Source: Gammaproteobacteria bacterium bin55 (GTDB taxonomy: Bacteria; Pseudomonadota; Gammaproteobacteria; Pseudomonadales; Azotimanducaceae). Taken from it: a stretch of DNA of 38,249 nucleotides. The notes under the pieces are model-generated. The model made no database searches. It had not been told where the DNA came from and saw nothing but the letters and a program-made list of their open reading frames with translations. The position numbers were made by a program, and so were the translations under genes. Below are positions 9,037 to 16,595 of this stretch, in pieces (positions within the stretch are counted from its first letter, which is position 1; each line of letters begins with the position of its first letter). The DNA lies in assembly GCA_002238665.1 (NCBI GenBank), contig MPMU01000014.1, positions 1 through 38,249 on the forward strand. Reading direction: 5' to 3'.

Positions 9037-9571
9037 TTACGTTACCTCTCGTCTTTGGTTCTGTCTCTCGCGGTAAACATCGACTGAGAGGCCATAGTCC
9101 AAACTCTGGTGCCTGCGTGGTTGATAGCAAAAAATGCATCCATTCGCCGACCCTGCGAGTAGCTCTCTGAAATGCTCGACCGCATGTTGATACACGCCTT
9201 CGAAGTTCACCGTACACGATAAGCGGTCGATCATCACATGGTCTCGCCAAACCCCTCTACCGTCCACACTAATTGCAATGCCAGAACTTCTCAACACAAC
9301 TAGACACTCTAAATGCGTGAATTGCGACCCCTAATCGGTGTTGAATATGCCTGGGTATGGATACGTTTAGAGTGCCTCTTTCAACGCCTCTATGCAAAAT
9401 CCGGTGTTTAAAGAATAGATGATTGCCACGACAAAACATGACGACTGTACCAATCCATAGTCGCCTCCAGATAACTGCGTCCCTGGCTAACCTTCCGTGT
9501 CGGATGCAACGGTGTCAACTTCATCGCCTTCATCAAACTTCGAAAATGATGAAGACTGCTGTGGATGCCTT
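9037..9571 (-). pseudogene. Eroded IS3-family transposase (OrfB, rve integrase core)
   Basis: Minus-strand frames give pieces of an IS3-type OrfB in the right order: HHFRSLMKAMKL, YLEATMDWYSRHVLSW, GFCIEALKEAL, IFNTD*GSQFTHLE, ISVDGRGVWRDHVMIDRL, VNFEGVYQHA and YQPRRHQSLDYG. These match the YL.A..DWYSR, NTDQGSQFT and SMDG.GR..DN..(I/V)ERL landmarks of the family. The gene is dead. The NTDQG glutamine is TAG (9331-9333), another stop follows EAL, a frameshift separates VLSW from GFCIEAL, and sequence between the first two blocks is missing. The 3' end used is the stop at 9037. No OrfA or terminal repeats were recognised. Confidence 0.85.
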
Positions 9572-9895
9572 GTGCTCTTAACGCTAGTCGGACTCATCGA
9601 CTAATACGGAAGAGCCGTTTCACATAGGTAACCTTCGGCCTGAATCAAGGCGAAAATAGTCGTTGAGGTGGATTGTTAATCATGTCGACCCCCAATTGAT
9701 TGAAATAACCTGGCTCTAATTCAACTGTAAACCTTCAACTCGAAGTGCCTCATTTTTCGCAACCACCACTCATATCCTCCAGGATTTCCATCGGGGATCA
9801 CCTTCAAAGGACTATTCAGTCGGAAATAGACACCAGCAAAAGTGCTCTCACCTAAAGTTATACTTGTATATTCCAGTTTTGCACTGATGCGGTAA
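9572..9895. other. Gap between IS3 remnant and coiled-coil gene
   Basis: No gene was identified with confidence. A 73-codon minus-strand frame (9721-9942) is open and includes SPLKVIPDGNPGGYEWW, but it overlaps the start of the plus-strand coiled-coil gene and matches no family I know. The promoter of that gene should lie here. Confidence 0.35.
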
Positions 9896-10429
9896 ATGAC
9901 ACCAGAAATTCTGACGATACTTGGCATAGCTATCGCGATCATAGGATTACTGTTAACTCAGCAATATCGCATTACCAAGTCCTTGCACGGAATCAATTCG
10001 CGTATAGACAACATGAATGAACGCATGGACACCATGAATGAACGCATGGACACCATGAATGAACGCATGGACTCGATGAACGAACGCATCGACTCGATAA
10101 GTGAACGCATGGACTCGATAAGTGAACGCATGGACTCCATGAACGAACGCATCGACTCGATAAGTGAACGCATGGACTCGATAAGTGAACGCATGGACTC
10201 CATGAACGAACGCATTGACAGCGTGAATGATCGTATGGACAGCATGAATGATCGCATAGACACTACCAATGCTGGTACGAATAGTCGTATTGATGATCTC
10301 CGCGACCATGTAGATCAACTTCACCGAGATTCCATGACAGAAAGTAGCCAATTGCACGGACGCGTGGCCAAGGTTGAAGGATTGCTCGAAGGCATTCGGG
10401 ATGCCATCACCAAACCGCAAGCTGCTTGA
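9896..10429 (+). CDS. Membrane-anchored heptad-repeat coiled-coil protein
   Basis: A 177-residue protein from ATG 9896. Residues 5-21 form one hydrophobic helix (ILTILGIAIAIIGLLL), which should anchor it in the inner membrane. Residues 39-122 are twelve near-perfect heptads of the type xMNERMD, ideal for a parallel coiled coil with Met/Ile at core positions and paired E, R and D outside. A less regular coiled coil follows (RIDDLRDHVDQLHRD...), then a short tail ending KPQAA. The heptads are encoded by 21-bp tandem repeats, including two identical 63-bp units. The fold suggests a spacer, scaffold or sensor stalk, as in small phage or Bdr-like proteins; no enzymatic domain is present. The repeats leave both other frames open antisense, which are shadows. 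Function unknown. Confidence 0.72.
   Translation: MTPEILTILGIAIAIIGLLLTQQYRITKSLHGINSRIDNMNERMDTMNERMDTMNERMDSMNERIDSISERMDSISERMDSMNERIDSISERMDSISERMDSMNERIDSVNDRMDSMNDRIDTTNAGTNSRIDDLRDHVDQLHRDSMTESSQLHGRVAKVEGLLEGIRDAITKPQAA
10010..10261 (+). repeat. Twelve tandem 21-bp coding repeats, with a duplicated 63-bp unit
   Basis: Each 21-bp unit encodes one heptad (consensus codons for MNERMDS). Units 10076-10138 and 10139-10201 are each 63 bp (three heptads: NERID, SERMD, SERMD) and are identical base for base. Outer copies at 10202-10261 have diverged (NERID, NDRMD, NDRID), which suggests old copies at the ends and recent expansion in the middle. Confidence 0.95.
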
Positions 10430-10696
10430 ATTGTATTTGACGGAACTAGATGTATCAGTCTCCTTCACATTGGCGACTAGTCTAAAGTACCTGCCTTTAC
10501 AACCCGCCATACCTACGCCATGCTGTTAGAGGTATCGCGTACTCGCGGACGACTTGAGATCTAGTAAGGGATTCCGGTGCGAGATCGCTGAAAACTCAAT
10601 TGGACATATTCGTAGGTTACTTTGATCCGCGCAAGTACCTCTTGAATGTACGACTAGATTCCCCAGAACAAATAGGAGCTTGCTAGCAACTCTGGT

Positions 10697-11227
10697 TTAG
10701 GATTGCATGTCCTTTTTCAAGGTTTCTATGATCGATAGTTTGTGAGCTACTGCGTGCGGTAAATCTGAAAGTCCGCAAGTTTTTGCAGGTGCTTTGAGTC
10801 TGTTGAGCGATATGGACTTCTGTTTTGGTGGGAGATTGGATTCTGCAACTACAAGAAATACCCATTGCGAAGGATCACGTTGGTCTACATCCTTTTTCAA
10901 TCCGTGCCAAGCAAAGACGTATAGGTCTGCCGGTCGATCATGTGGCCAGATGCGTTTACGCGGCGCAATATCAAATCTAGGAACTCTTTGTGCGTCGTTC
11001 GATTCCTGCGTCCAATTTTGTACAGCGGCAGATTGCTTAATTTCGATCCTCGCCCCGCTTGGCTTGTGTTCGCAGTCCCATGAATCCCACGTCCCCGTAA
11101 GCTGCCACTCGGGACCCAATGCAAGCACAATCATGCACTCAACATATTCCGCGCGGATAACGTTGTTCATCACCGCCTGATCGTAGCGTTGCACAACCAA
11201 TTCCATTATTTCCTTACTTGAAATCAT
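10697..11227 (-). CDS. PD-(D/E)XK-like hypothetical protein
   Basis: A 176-residue soluble protein starting MISSKEIMELVV at ATG 11227. The segment WDSWDCEH followed by ARIEIKQSA gives D51, E62 and K64, the D...(D/E)xK spacing of PD-(D/E)XK nuclease folds, with E30 in the preceding helix as a possible fourth acidic residue. A WPHDRPADLYVFAWHG strand and helix come after, as in restriction-like folds. Related small proteins are usually left as hypothetical. It could be a solitary restriction-type nuclease or a non-catalytic relative; no methylase is adjacent. It lies 4 kb from the sigma-like gene and about 6.5 kb from the methylase/endonuclease pair. The function is inferred from motif alone. 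Confidence 0.7.
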   Translation of the reverse strand: MISSKEIMELVVQRYDQAVMNNVIRAEYVECMIVLALGPEWQLTGTWDSWDCEHKPSGARIEIKQSAAVQNWTQESNDAQRVPRFDIAPRKRIWPHDRPADLYVFAWHGLKKDVDQRDPSQWVFLVVAESNLPPKQKSISLNRLKAPAKTCGLSDLPHAVAHKLSIIETLKKDMQS

Positions 11228-11919
11228 TCTCTTAGTATCTTTGAGGTTGAACTAATGTCCCGGGTCAGCGATATGTGAGTACTCGCCCAATCCTAGGCAA
11301 CGATAGCTGTCACGATATCCTAAAGCCTTCAACCTCATCTTTGGCAAGTCCAAACGATGAATCAAAGCGTCGACGGTATTAAATCAGTTTTAATACGGGT
11401 ATGCATCGTTTTGTGACGATGATTTCCCTATTTTCCTGCGCTACTTCGCCCATCAACCATAACAATCAAGGTTCATTGATATTTCCGTGTGATACTCAAA
11501 ATACAACAGTATATCAACGAAATAACACTCCTATAGATCAAATATTTCAATCGATGCTGGAACCGTACGAACGAGCGGAAGTATCGCCAGCCGGATGGTT
11601 GGAGAATGAGTGCTTCTCCTAGGATCAGAGGAGTGGCGAAAACCCGAGCCCATCTTGTCTCTCCTCCTACTGTTCACACTACCTGACACGAATCCCGAAT
11701 CATGCATCTGTGAGCGTCGCGAGGAAAGGATCCTGTTCGAGATTACCTGAATATCACAAAACTATAAATGAGTCAATTGAGTCAACTGCAATCTCGTCGC
11801 CTCTCAAATACAATCTGAGGAGGCATCTCTGCAAAAAATCGCACCAAGGCATGAATTGATTTTTCATTCGAGGGGATTGAGGATTAAGTAAGAAAATCGA
11901 CTCTTTACAATAACGAGCG
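11228..11919. other. Gap with small inverted repeats; one doubtful small ORF
   Basis: About 690 bp with little coding signal. Palindromes cluster at 11376-11396 (gtattaaa and tttaatac around a 5-nt spacer) and 11403-11420 (catcgt and acgatg), just before and over the start of a doubtful 73-codon ORF at 11401. No mobile element or RNA gene was recognised. Confidence 0.35.
11401..11622 (+). CDS. Doubtful small hypothetical ORF
   Basis: An open frame of 73 codons from ATG 11401 beginning MHRFVTMISLFSCATS, which loosely resembles a lipoprotein leader (LFSC is a poor lipobox). There is no good ribosome-binding site and the start lies inside a small hairpin (11403-11420). It may be a shadow in non-coding DNA; it is listed because nothing else explains the stretch. 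Confidence 0.25.
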   Translation: MHRFVTMISLFSCATSPINHNNQGSLIFPCDTQNTTVYQRNNTPIDQIFQSMLEPYERAEVSPAGWLENECFS

Positions 11920-12312
11920 ATGGAACGGACAAATTTGACTCTCTTGCTCGCGAAGCCTCTGGAGGAGATTAAGCAACGCAGTCGAATTACTGAACATCTC
12001 ATTGACAAGAATAAGTACGAGCTCTATCTAACGACCTTGTGGATGAACATCGTCCTAGAGATGGAGGATATCGGACTAGCGCAAGCTGATCTTGAGCCTG
12101 CTCTCGAAATCATCAATAAGAGTGCTCAAGACGTACTAGGTGTTCAAGAACCAGTGATCGAGGCTTTTCGCCATCTGACGACCAAAGAAGGCGAACAACT
12201 CATGGAGAAAGAAAATGTCTCCACTCGACACAAGCAAATGCTTCTCTACCTTGCTTCAATCATCTTAGACCCCGAAGGGCACAAACGCTGGATGGAAACG
12301 GTTACTCAGTAG
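11920..12312 (+). CDS. Hypothetical helical protein, 130 residues
   Basis: An ATG-initiated frame beginning MERTNLTLLLAKPLEEIKQR. The product is soluble, charged and mainly helical by eye (LWMNIVLEMEDIGLAQADLEPALEIIN; SAQDVLGV; HKQMLLYLASIILDPEG). No signal peptide, membrane segment or catalytic motif was found and I do not recognise a family. It converges with the Tat-signal gene ending at 12355. Composition and length favour a real gene. Confidence 0.6.
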   Translation: MERTNLTLLLAKPLEEIKQRSRITEHLIDKNKYELYLTTLWMNIVLEMEDIGLAQADLEPALEIINKSAQDVLGVQEPVIEAFRHLTTKEGEQLMEKENVSTRHKQMLLYLASIILDPEGHKRWMETVTQ

Positions 12313-12354
12313 CGGCCAGAAGAAACTTGACTCGTCAGATCCTTAGTCTGCAAA

Positions 12355-12849
12355 TCACGATTCTGCAGAGAGATCCGAGTACTTCAGAAGAATACGTGAG
12401 CCGTCTTCCAAGCCGTTCTTGAATCGTGGTCCCCAGGTGGGCCATTCATCGCTGTACTTTTCGCCAAACGCAGGATATACGGATTCCCACTCAGCCGAAT
12501 CGGAGACCACTGACCCTGTACCATGCAGTCGCGGCAAATCTTTGTAAGCGCCTTCCGCTCTCTTCCACATACCAACGTCACCCACCCAAATCCGCGCACC
12601 TGTCAGGCCCTTCTTGATTGCATTAGCTCGCCATGCCTCCATTTGAGTGTTTACGTAAATTGCATTATTGTGGTAGACGTACCACACCTCGCCTTGGCAA
12701 GTACTCTCCGTACCGTCTGATTTCAGAGGGGTCAGGTAGATAAGTCTGGAGCTACCTAGATCTGTCTGGATACTATCCGAGAGAGTTTTCGCAAACGCCG
12801 GAAGCGCAGGAATAAGTAGTGTTCCAATGAGCAGTTGTCGTCTTTGCAT
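12355..12849 (-). CDS. Tat-type exported protein, possible flavin split-barrel
   Basis: A 164-residue protein with a clear ribosome-binding site (aaggag, about 7 nt before ATG 12849). The N-terminus MQRRQLLIGTLLIPALPAFA is an RR-containing, twin-arginine-like signal with an AFA cleavage site, so it acts in the periplasm. The mature part has GEVWYVYHNNAIYVNTQ and ARIWVGDVGMWK, a pattern of paired beta strands that recalls pyridoxamine-5'-phosphate-oxidase-type split barrels. Tat export would fit a cofactor-bound protein. It lies 80 bp downstream of the BNR-repeat gene on the same strand and is probably co-transcribed with it. The family call is tentative. Confidence 0.72.
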   Translation of the reverse strand: MQRRQLLIGTLLIPALPAFAKTLSDSIQTDLGSSRLIYLTPLKSDGTESTCQGEVWYVYHNNAIYVNTQMEAWRANAIKKGLTGARIWVGDVGMWKRAEGAYKDLPRLHGTGSVVSDSAEWESVYPAFGEKYSDEWPTWGPRFKNGLEDGSRILLKYSDLSAES

Positions 12850-12929
12850 GTTGAGCTCCTTCGTACTAAGGATGGAAGTTTATTTCAAGAAATTAGATAA
12901 GCGGATTGTGCCGCCTGTCGAAGCGCTCC

Positions 12930-13889
12930 CTATTCCGTCGGTTGCCAAGCGATCGTGCGAATTTCTCCAAACTCTCGAGCTAACTTCGTCCAGCATTCAC
13001 CACCATCCTCGGATTTGTACATCTGACCTAGGTTTGTACAACAAAACAATAAGTCTGGATCAGCATCATTCGTCGCTACCGTCCAAGGGGTGGAATTAGT
13101 TTGGCCAGGTAAATGCGCATCCGACCAAGTCTCACCCCAGTTCCTGCTTCTCAACAATCTACCGCGTGAGCCTGGAGGACCATTACCGTTACATAGAAAT
13201 ACTGTCCCGTTTCTGTCAGCTCTCGGTTTTATCCCTCTTGTGTACTGCCAAGGTGAATCCAACTCTTGCCACTGCCAGCTAGCCGCGTCGTCCTCCGAGA
13301 CATAGAGACCAAGTGCAGTCGCAGCCAACAGCTTGCGCTCGCCTTCCATATCTGCAATGGCTACATCGTGAATATCAGGAAACTTGAAGCCTTCTTCTGA
13401 TCTTTCCCACGTAGTGCCTCGGTCACGAGACCGGTGCACCGCATCAATCTCCGCCGACACCCATAACGTATCAACATCAATCGGATCCGGTCGAATGCGT
13501 GTGATTCGAGGTTTACCAATCGGGCATTCTTCTACGAGCTGAATCGGCAGTTCATCCCAACTTTGGCCGCCGTCAACGGTCTTGTAAAGCGCACCGGGAT
13601 TTGTACCCAAGATCATTTCCTTGGGATCGTCCTTATCTTGATGGATTGCCCATATCTGCTTACCGTCCGCAGGAGATTTGACTCTCTTCGCTTGTCCTGT
13701 GGAATCCTGACGTAACAATCCAATGTCCGAACCCGCCCATGTAACACCAGGTTCGAGAGCGTGGGAAGACAGAGACCAGATACGACACTCCGGTGAGACA
13801 CCTTCAAAAGCAAACCGCCATTGCCGTCCGGCATCGTCAGAACGCCAGACACCCCAACCTACTGTTCCTGCGTAAATTGAATAGTTCAG
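12930..13889 (-). CDS. BNR/sortilin-like beta-propeller protein, probable CTG start
   Basis: A propeller protein with repeated Asp-box-like blades: SDDAGRQW, TVDGGQSW, SRDRGTTW, SEDDAASW, SRNWGETW and SEDGGECW. This is the WD40/YVTN/BNR-like 'glycosyl hydrolase' group, often without known activity. A TTG at 13718 would give 262 residues, but the same frame stays open upstream and encodes another blade (NYSIYAGTVGWGVWRSDDAG). The only plausible start for that is CTG at 13887-13889, preceded by GAGGAG at 13896-13901 with a 6-nt spacer; a stop is in frame further up and no ATG, GTG or TTG lies between it and the CTG. The full product is then about 319 residues and has no signal peptide. It is followed by the Tat-signal gene. 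Confidence 0.75.
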   Translation of the reverse strand: MNYSIYAGTVGWGVWRSDDAGRQWRFAFEGVSPECRIWSLSSHALEPGVTWAGSDIGLLRQDSTGQAKRVKSPADGKQIWAIHQDKDDPKEMILGTNPGALYKTVDGGQSWDELPIQLVEECPIGKPRITRIRPDPIDVDTLWVSAEIDAVHRSRDRGTTWERSEEGFKFPDIHDVAIADMEGERKLLAATALGLYVSEDDAASWQWQELDSPWQYTRGIKPRADRNGTVFLCNGNGPPGSRGRLLRSRNWGETWSDAHLPGQTNSTPWTVATNDADPDLLFCCTNLGQMYKSEDGGECWTKLAREFGEIRTIAWQPTE

Positions 13890-13895
13890 TTTTCT

Positions 13896-13901
13896 CTCCT
13901 C
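13896..13901 (-). promoter_or_regulatory. Strong Shine-Dalgarno site supporting a CTG start
   Basis: The minus strand reads gaggag, 6 nt before CTG 13889. Its spacing is ideal, and the coding blade directly downstream matches other blades of the protein, so this site decides the start of the BNR-repeat gene. Confidence 0.65.
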
Positions 13902-14096
13902 AAGATTTTGTTTTTTGATAAATAGTATTTATCATTACAATTGTATTTACTCGCAATAATCGCAACCGCTTATTGCATATCAATATTAGTTTCGCAACTA
14001 TGAACACAGAGATAGCTTAGCTTAGCGCTGTCCATATGCTAACCGACATTCTGCGAGTAATTTGAAACCCACTAAATCTTTAGAGGTATTAGATAC

Positions 14097-16325
14097 ATGA
14101 GTACAGCTCGTTGGGACCTCCTCCGATATCAGAGTCCTGTCAATTGGGGCGAGGCACCTGTGCCTTTAATTCCAAGTACTCTCCGAGCAAAATTTGGAGA
14201 AGAAGATGCTCCTCTCTCAGATGAGCTTCTTACGGAATTCCATCTTTGCGTCCGTGACTTGGACACAACATTTTGGCAACGAAACATCTCACTTAGTGCG
14301 ACAGATTTGGGCCAGCTCCTACGTTGGATCGAAAATAAGTTGAGCTCTGTTGCAAATGAAATGCTACTTCACAAAATGAACGCTAAGAGAGTTGAGATTC
14401 ACTCACTAGCGTTGCCTACTCAGCAATTAGATGTACTACGACGCATACTGGATGCCAAGTACATCGATGGATCAGAAGTGCAATTTGAGAAATTACTGAC
14501 TCGATTTGAGTTCGAATATCAATCCATCGCGAAGTTGGCGTGTTTGCTTGAAGCCGCGCAACCTCATCCGCTAGACACTCAGTTTGTGTCTCGTGCAGGC
14601 GACAGCCGAACAACCGCCGGACAAATTTCGCATTTCGTCGAAAGTGGAGCGCGCCTGACCGGAAATCGGTCGGAAGCAACGGCATCACGTGATACCCAAC
14701 CAGGTGCTCCTTCAACACAATACGATTTACGATCCAGTGTAACATCGTCCCTGTATCCGTACGCAGACTTAGGATTGGATCTAGCGGCGGTGCTCGAGAT
14801 GATCCGCTCCCTTAGGGATTCTGCAAAAGATCGGAGAATTATCGACGTGCTGATGACCAGAACATTAGTCACTTCCGGTCGCAAGTCCATGTCCGATATC
14901 TCCAAACAATTCAATATCACCGATGATCGAACGCGTCAGTTGGACATAGACGCCAGAAATCTGATCTACCGAACTAGATCAAGTAAACACTCACTTCTAG
15001 TCAAAGTTGCAGACGTGCTGAAGAAGCGACTCGGTTCGGCGGTACCTGCCAATTCCCAACACCTGCACAATGAAATGACCCTCGCGATTGACGATACGGA
15101 TGATCCTTCACTCCATAAATTTGCGCGTTTGGTATTGCTATCTCTGGCCGGACCGTTTGTAGAGAGACAAGGATGGCTAATCAGTGACCGTAAACTCTGG
15201 TTGAAAACGCCTGTGGCAGTCGAGAAAAAAGTAGCAACAAATGGTTACTTGCGTCCAGAGGATTTAGCACGCACACTAAACGATCTCGGGATCCGAGAGC
15301 AGTTCCATAGAGAGTGGCTTAATAGTTTCGACGAGCTGGTACCTGTCGAGGAAGGTGAGGATAAAGGTGGTTATCTGTACTGTGCAGGAGAGTTCCTAGA
15401 TCGAATTCATACTTTAATGAGCTACTATCCTCGTCCGTTTTCCACGGACGAAATCGTACAGAAACTTGGTAAGCGAAACACCCGTGGCATCCGATTTAGG
15501 ATGTTGAACGACAAGCGTTTCTGGCGAATAAACAAGCAAGCAGATTTTGTACTGGCAAATGCTCCTGGACACAGGCAATACCGAGGCATTACCATCGAAA
15601 TAGAGAACGAAATCAAAGAATCGGGCGGGATGTCAACCGTTGACGAGATCGTTAACAAGCTACATGAGACATTCGGTGTAACTCCGAACTCTGTACTTGC
15701 TTACGTGAGGACTCAATACTTCACCATCGATCCAGACACAAAGCGAGTCTCGAAGAACGAAAAGTCAGATCAACCATTCCACAAGAGTCTAGCGGATACG
15801 GGCAAGTGTTTCTACGTGAACGGACAATGGACGTGGCGAATAACAGTCAACGCCGACTGGTTACGCGGTAGCGGTCGCACCTGTCCGGATGGTTTTGCAT
15901 TGGAATTAGGTTGCGCAGCTGGAGGGATGAAGAGAGTTCCCTCTGACTACGGCGACATAGCAGTCGCGTGGAAACTAAATAGTCCTAGTGGTGCACATAT
16001 CGGGTCGTTGAAGAAAGTCATTGATGACATGAATCTAGATACTGGTGACCATCTATTTGTCCGGAAGATCGGTGAGAAGATCGACTTTTACCCGTTGTTA
16101 GCTACAACGGTTGAACAGAAGGCTACTCGGTTTGAAAAAGCTGCTTTGCTTGTAGGATTTCAAAGTAGTGAAGATATTACTAGCATGGATTGGGGGAAGT
16201 TAGGAGGTGCCATCGGACTCAATGATGAGAATGTCGATGAAGACACCATATACCAACGGTTAGTGAAACGAACAGATCGAGAAGTCGCTGCGCTCTGGCG
16301 AGAGGACGAGGTAATACCACTCTAG
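14097..16325 (+). CDS. Sigma-70 region-4-like HTH protein, probable defence-island regulator
   Basis: A large 742-residue soluble protein. Residues about 250-300 (RRIIDVLMTRTL...KSMSDISKQFNITDDRTRQLDIDARNLI) match the sigma-70 region 4 helix-turn-helix pattern, with the arginine-rich recognition helix TDDRTRQLD in place of SRERVRQIE. No region 2 was seen, so it is not a full sigma factor. Later segments (FSTDEIVQKLGK..FWRINKQADF and STVDEIVNKLHETFGV..YFTIDPDTKRVSKN) look like winged-helix/HARE-HTH modules. Long proteins of this sort occur next to restriction-modification genes, where they may act as DNA binders or regulators. It converges on the endonuclease gene with a 270-bp spacer holding a perfect hairpin. 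The start is ATG 14097. Domain calls are by eye. Confidence 0.75.
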   Translation: MSTARWDLLRYQSPVNWGEAPVPLIPSTLRAKFGEEDAPLSDELLTEFHLCVRDLDTTFWQRNISLSATDLGQLLRWIENKLSSVANEMLLHKMNAKRVEIHSLALPTQQLDVLRRILDAKYIDGSEVQFEKLLTRFEFEYQSIAKLACLLEAAQPHPLDTQFVSRAGDSRTTAGQISHFVESGARLTGNRSEATASRDTQPGAPSTQYDLRSSVTSSLYPYADLGLDLAAVLEMIRSLRDSAKDRRIIDVLMTRTLVTSGRKSMSDISKQFNITDDRTRQLDIDARNLIYRTRSSKHSLLVKVADVLKKRLGSAVPANSQHLHNEMTLAIDDTDDPSLHKFARLVLLSLAGPFVERQGWLISDRKLWLKTPVAVEKKVATNGYLRPEDLARTLNDLGIREQFHREWLNSFDELVPVEEGEDKGGYLYCAGEFLDRIHTLMSYYPRPFSTDEIVQKLGKRNTRGIRFRMLNDKRFWRINKQADFVLANAPGHRQYRGITIEIENEIKESGGMSTVDEIVNKLHETFGVTPNSVLAYVRTQYFTIDPDTKRVSKNEKSDQPFHKSLADTGKCFYVNGQWTWRITVNADWLRGSGRTCPDGFALELGCAAGGMKRVPSDYGDIAVAWKLNSPSGAHIGSLKKVIDDMNLDTGDHLFVRKIGEKIDFYPLLATTVEQKATRFEKAALLVGFQSSEDITSMDWGKLGGAIGLNDENVDEDTIYQRLVKRTDREVAALWREDEVIPL

Positions 16326-16477
16326 GCATATTGGATCAACGAAGATCAAACAACCTTATCTGAGTTGGATGAGTTAAGAAAAGTTCAAACATTTTCGTCT
16401 CTTCAACTCTCAACAGTTCGATCACTATTCAATATTTGGAGCTTGGTAAGTACTGGTCTGGGAAGCTCTCAAAATGA

Positions 16478-16505
16478 GGCTATCGTGAGTACATTCACGA
16501 TAGCC
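16478..16505. terminator. Perfect 11-bp-arm hairpin between convergent genes
   Basis: Arms ggctatcgtga (16478-16488) and tcacgatagcc (16495-16505) flank a 6-nt loop, gtacat. It lies between the 3' ends of the sigma-like gene and the endonuclease gene, where a bidirectional terminator is expected. No T-tract follows on either strand, so it may instead be a binding site. Confidence 0.5.
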
Positions 16506-16595
16506 AGTCTCCAGTCAGGTGCGCGGTCTTGGCTTTTCTTAGTGTCTCTTGAGCCCAAAGAGCTTCTTTACTGTTGAGAGTAGCAGAAGAAAGAT

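Noticed and set aside
8969-9250. 93-codon minus ORF overlapping the IS3 remnant
   Set aside because: It is a shifted frame of the remnant; the frame ending at 9037 carries the recognisable integrase motifs.
9331-9333. TAG in the IS3 NTDQG motif as possible recoding
   Set aside because: A second stop, a frameshift and a deletion in the same gene show ordinary decay.
10010-10261. Repeat array as a CRISPR
   Set aside because: Units are contiguous, in frame and code for heptads; there are no unique spacers and no cas genes.
9953-10510. Long open frames antisense to the coiled-coil gene (185 and 103 codons)
   Set aside because: They arise because a 21-bp repeat is a multiple of three and lacks stops in several frames; only the plus-strand product has a sensible membrane helix and heptads.
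16365-16577. 70-codon plus ORF between the convergent island genes
   Set aside because: It contains the 16478-16505 hairpin and lacks a start signal; it looks non-coding.
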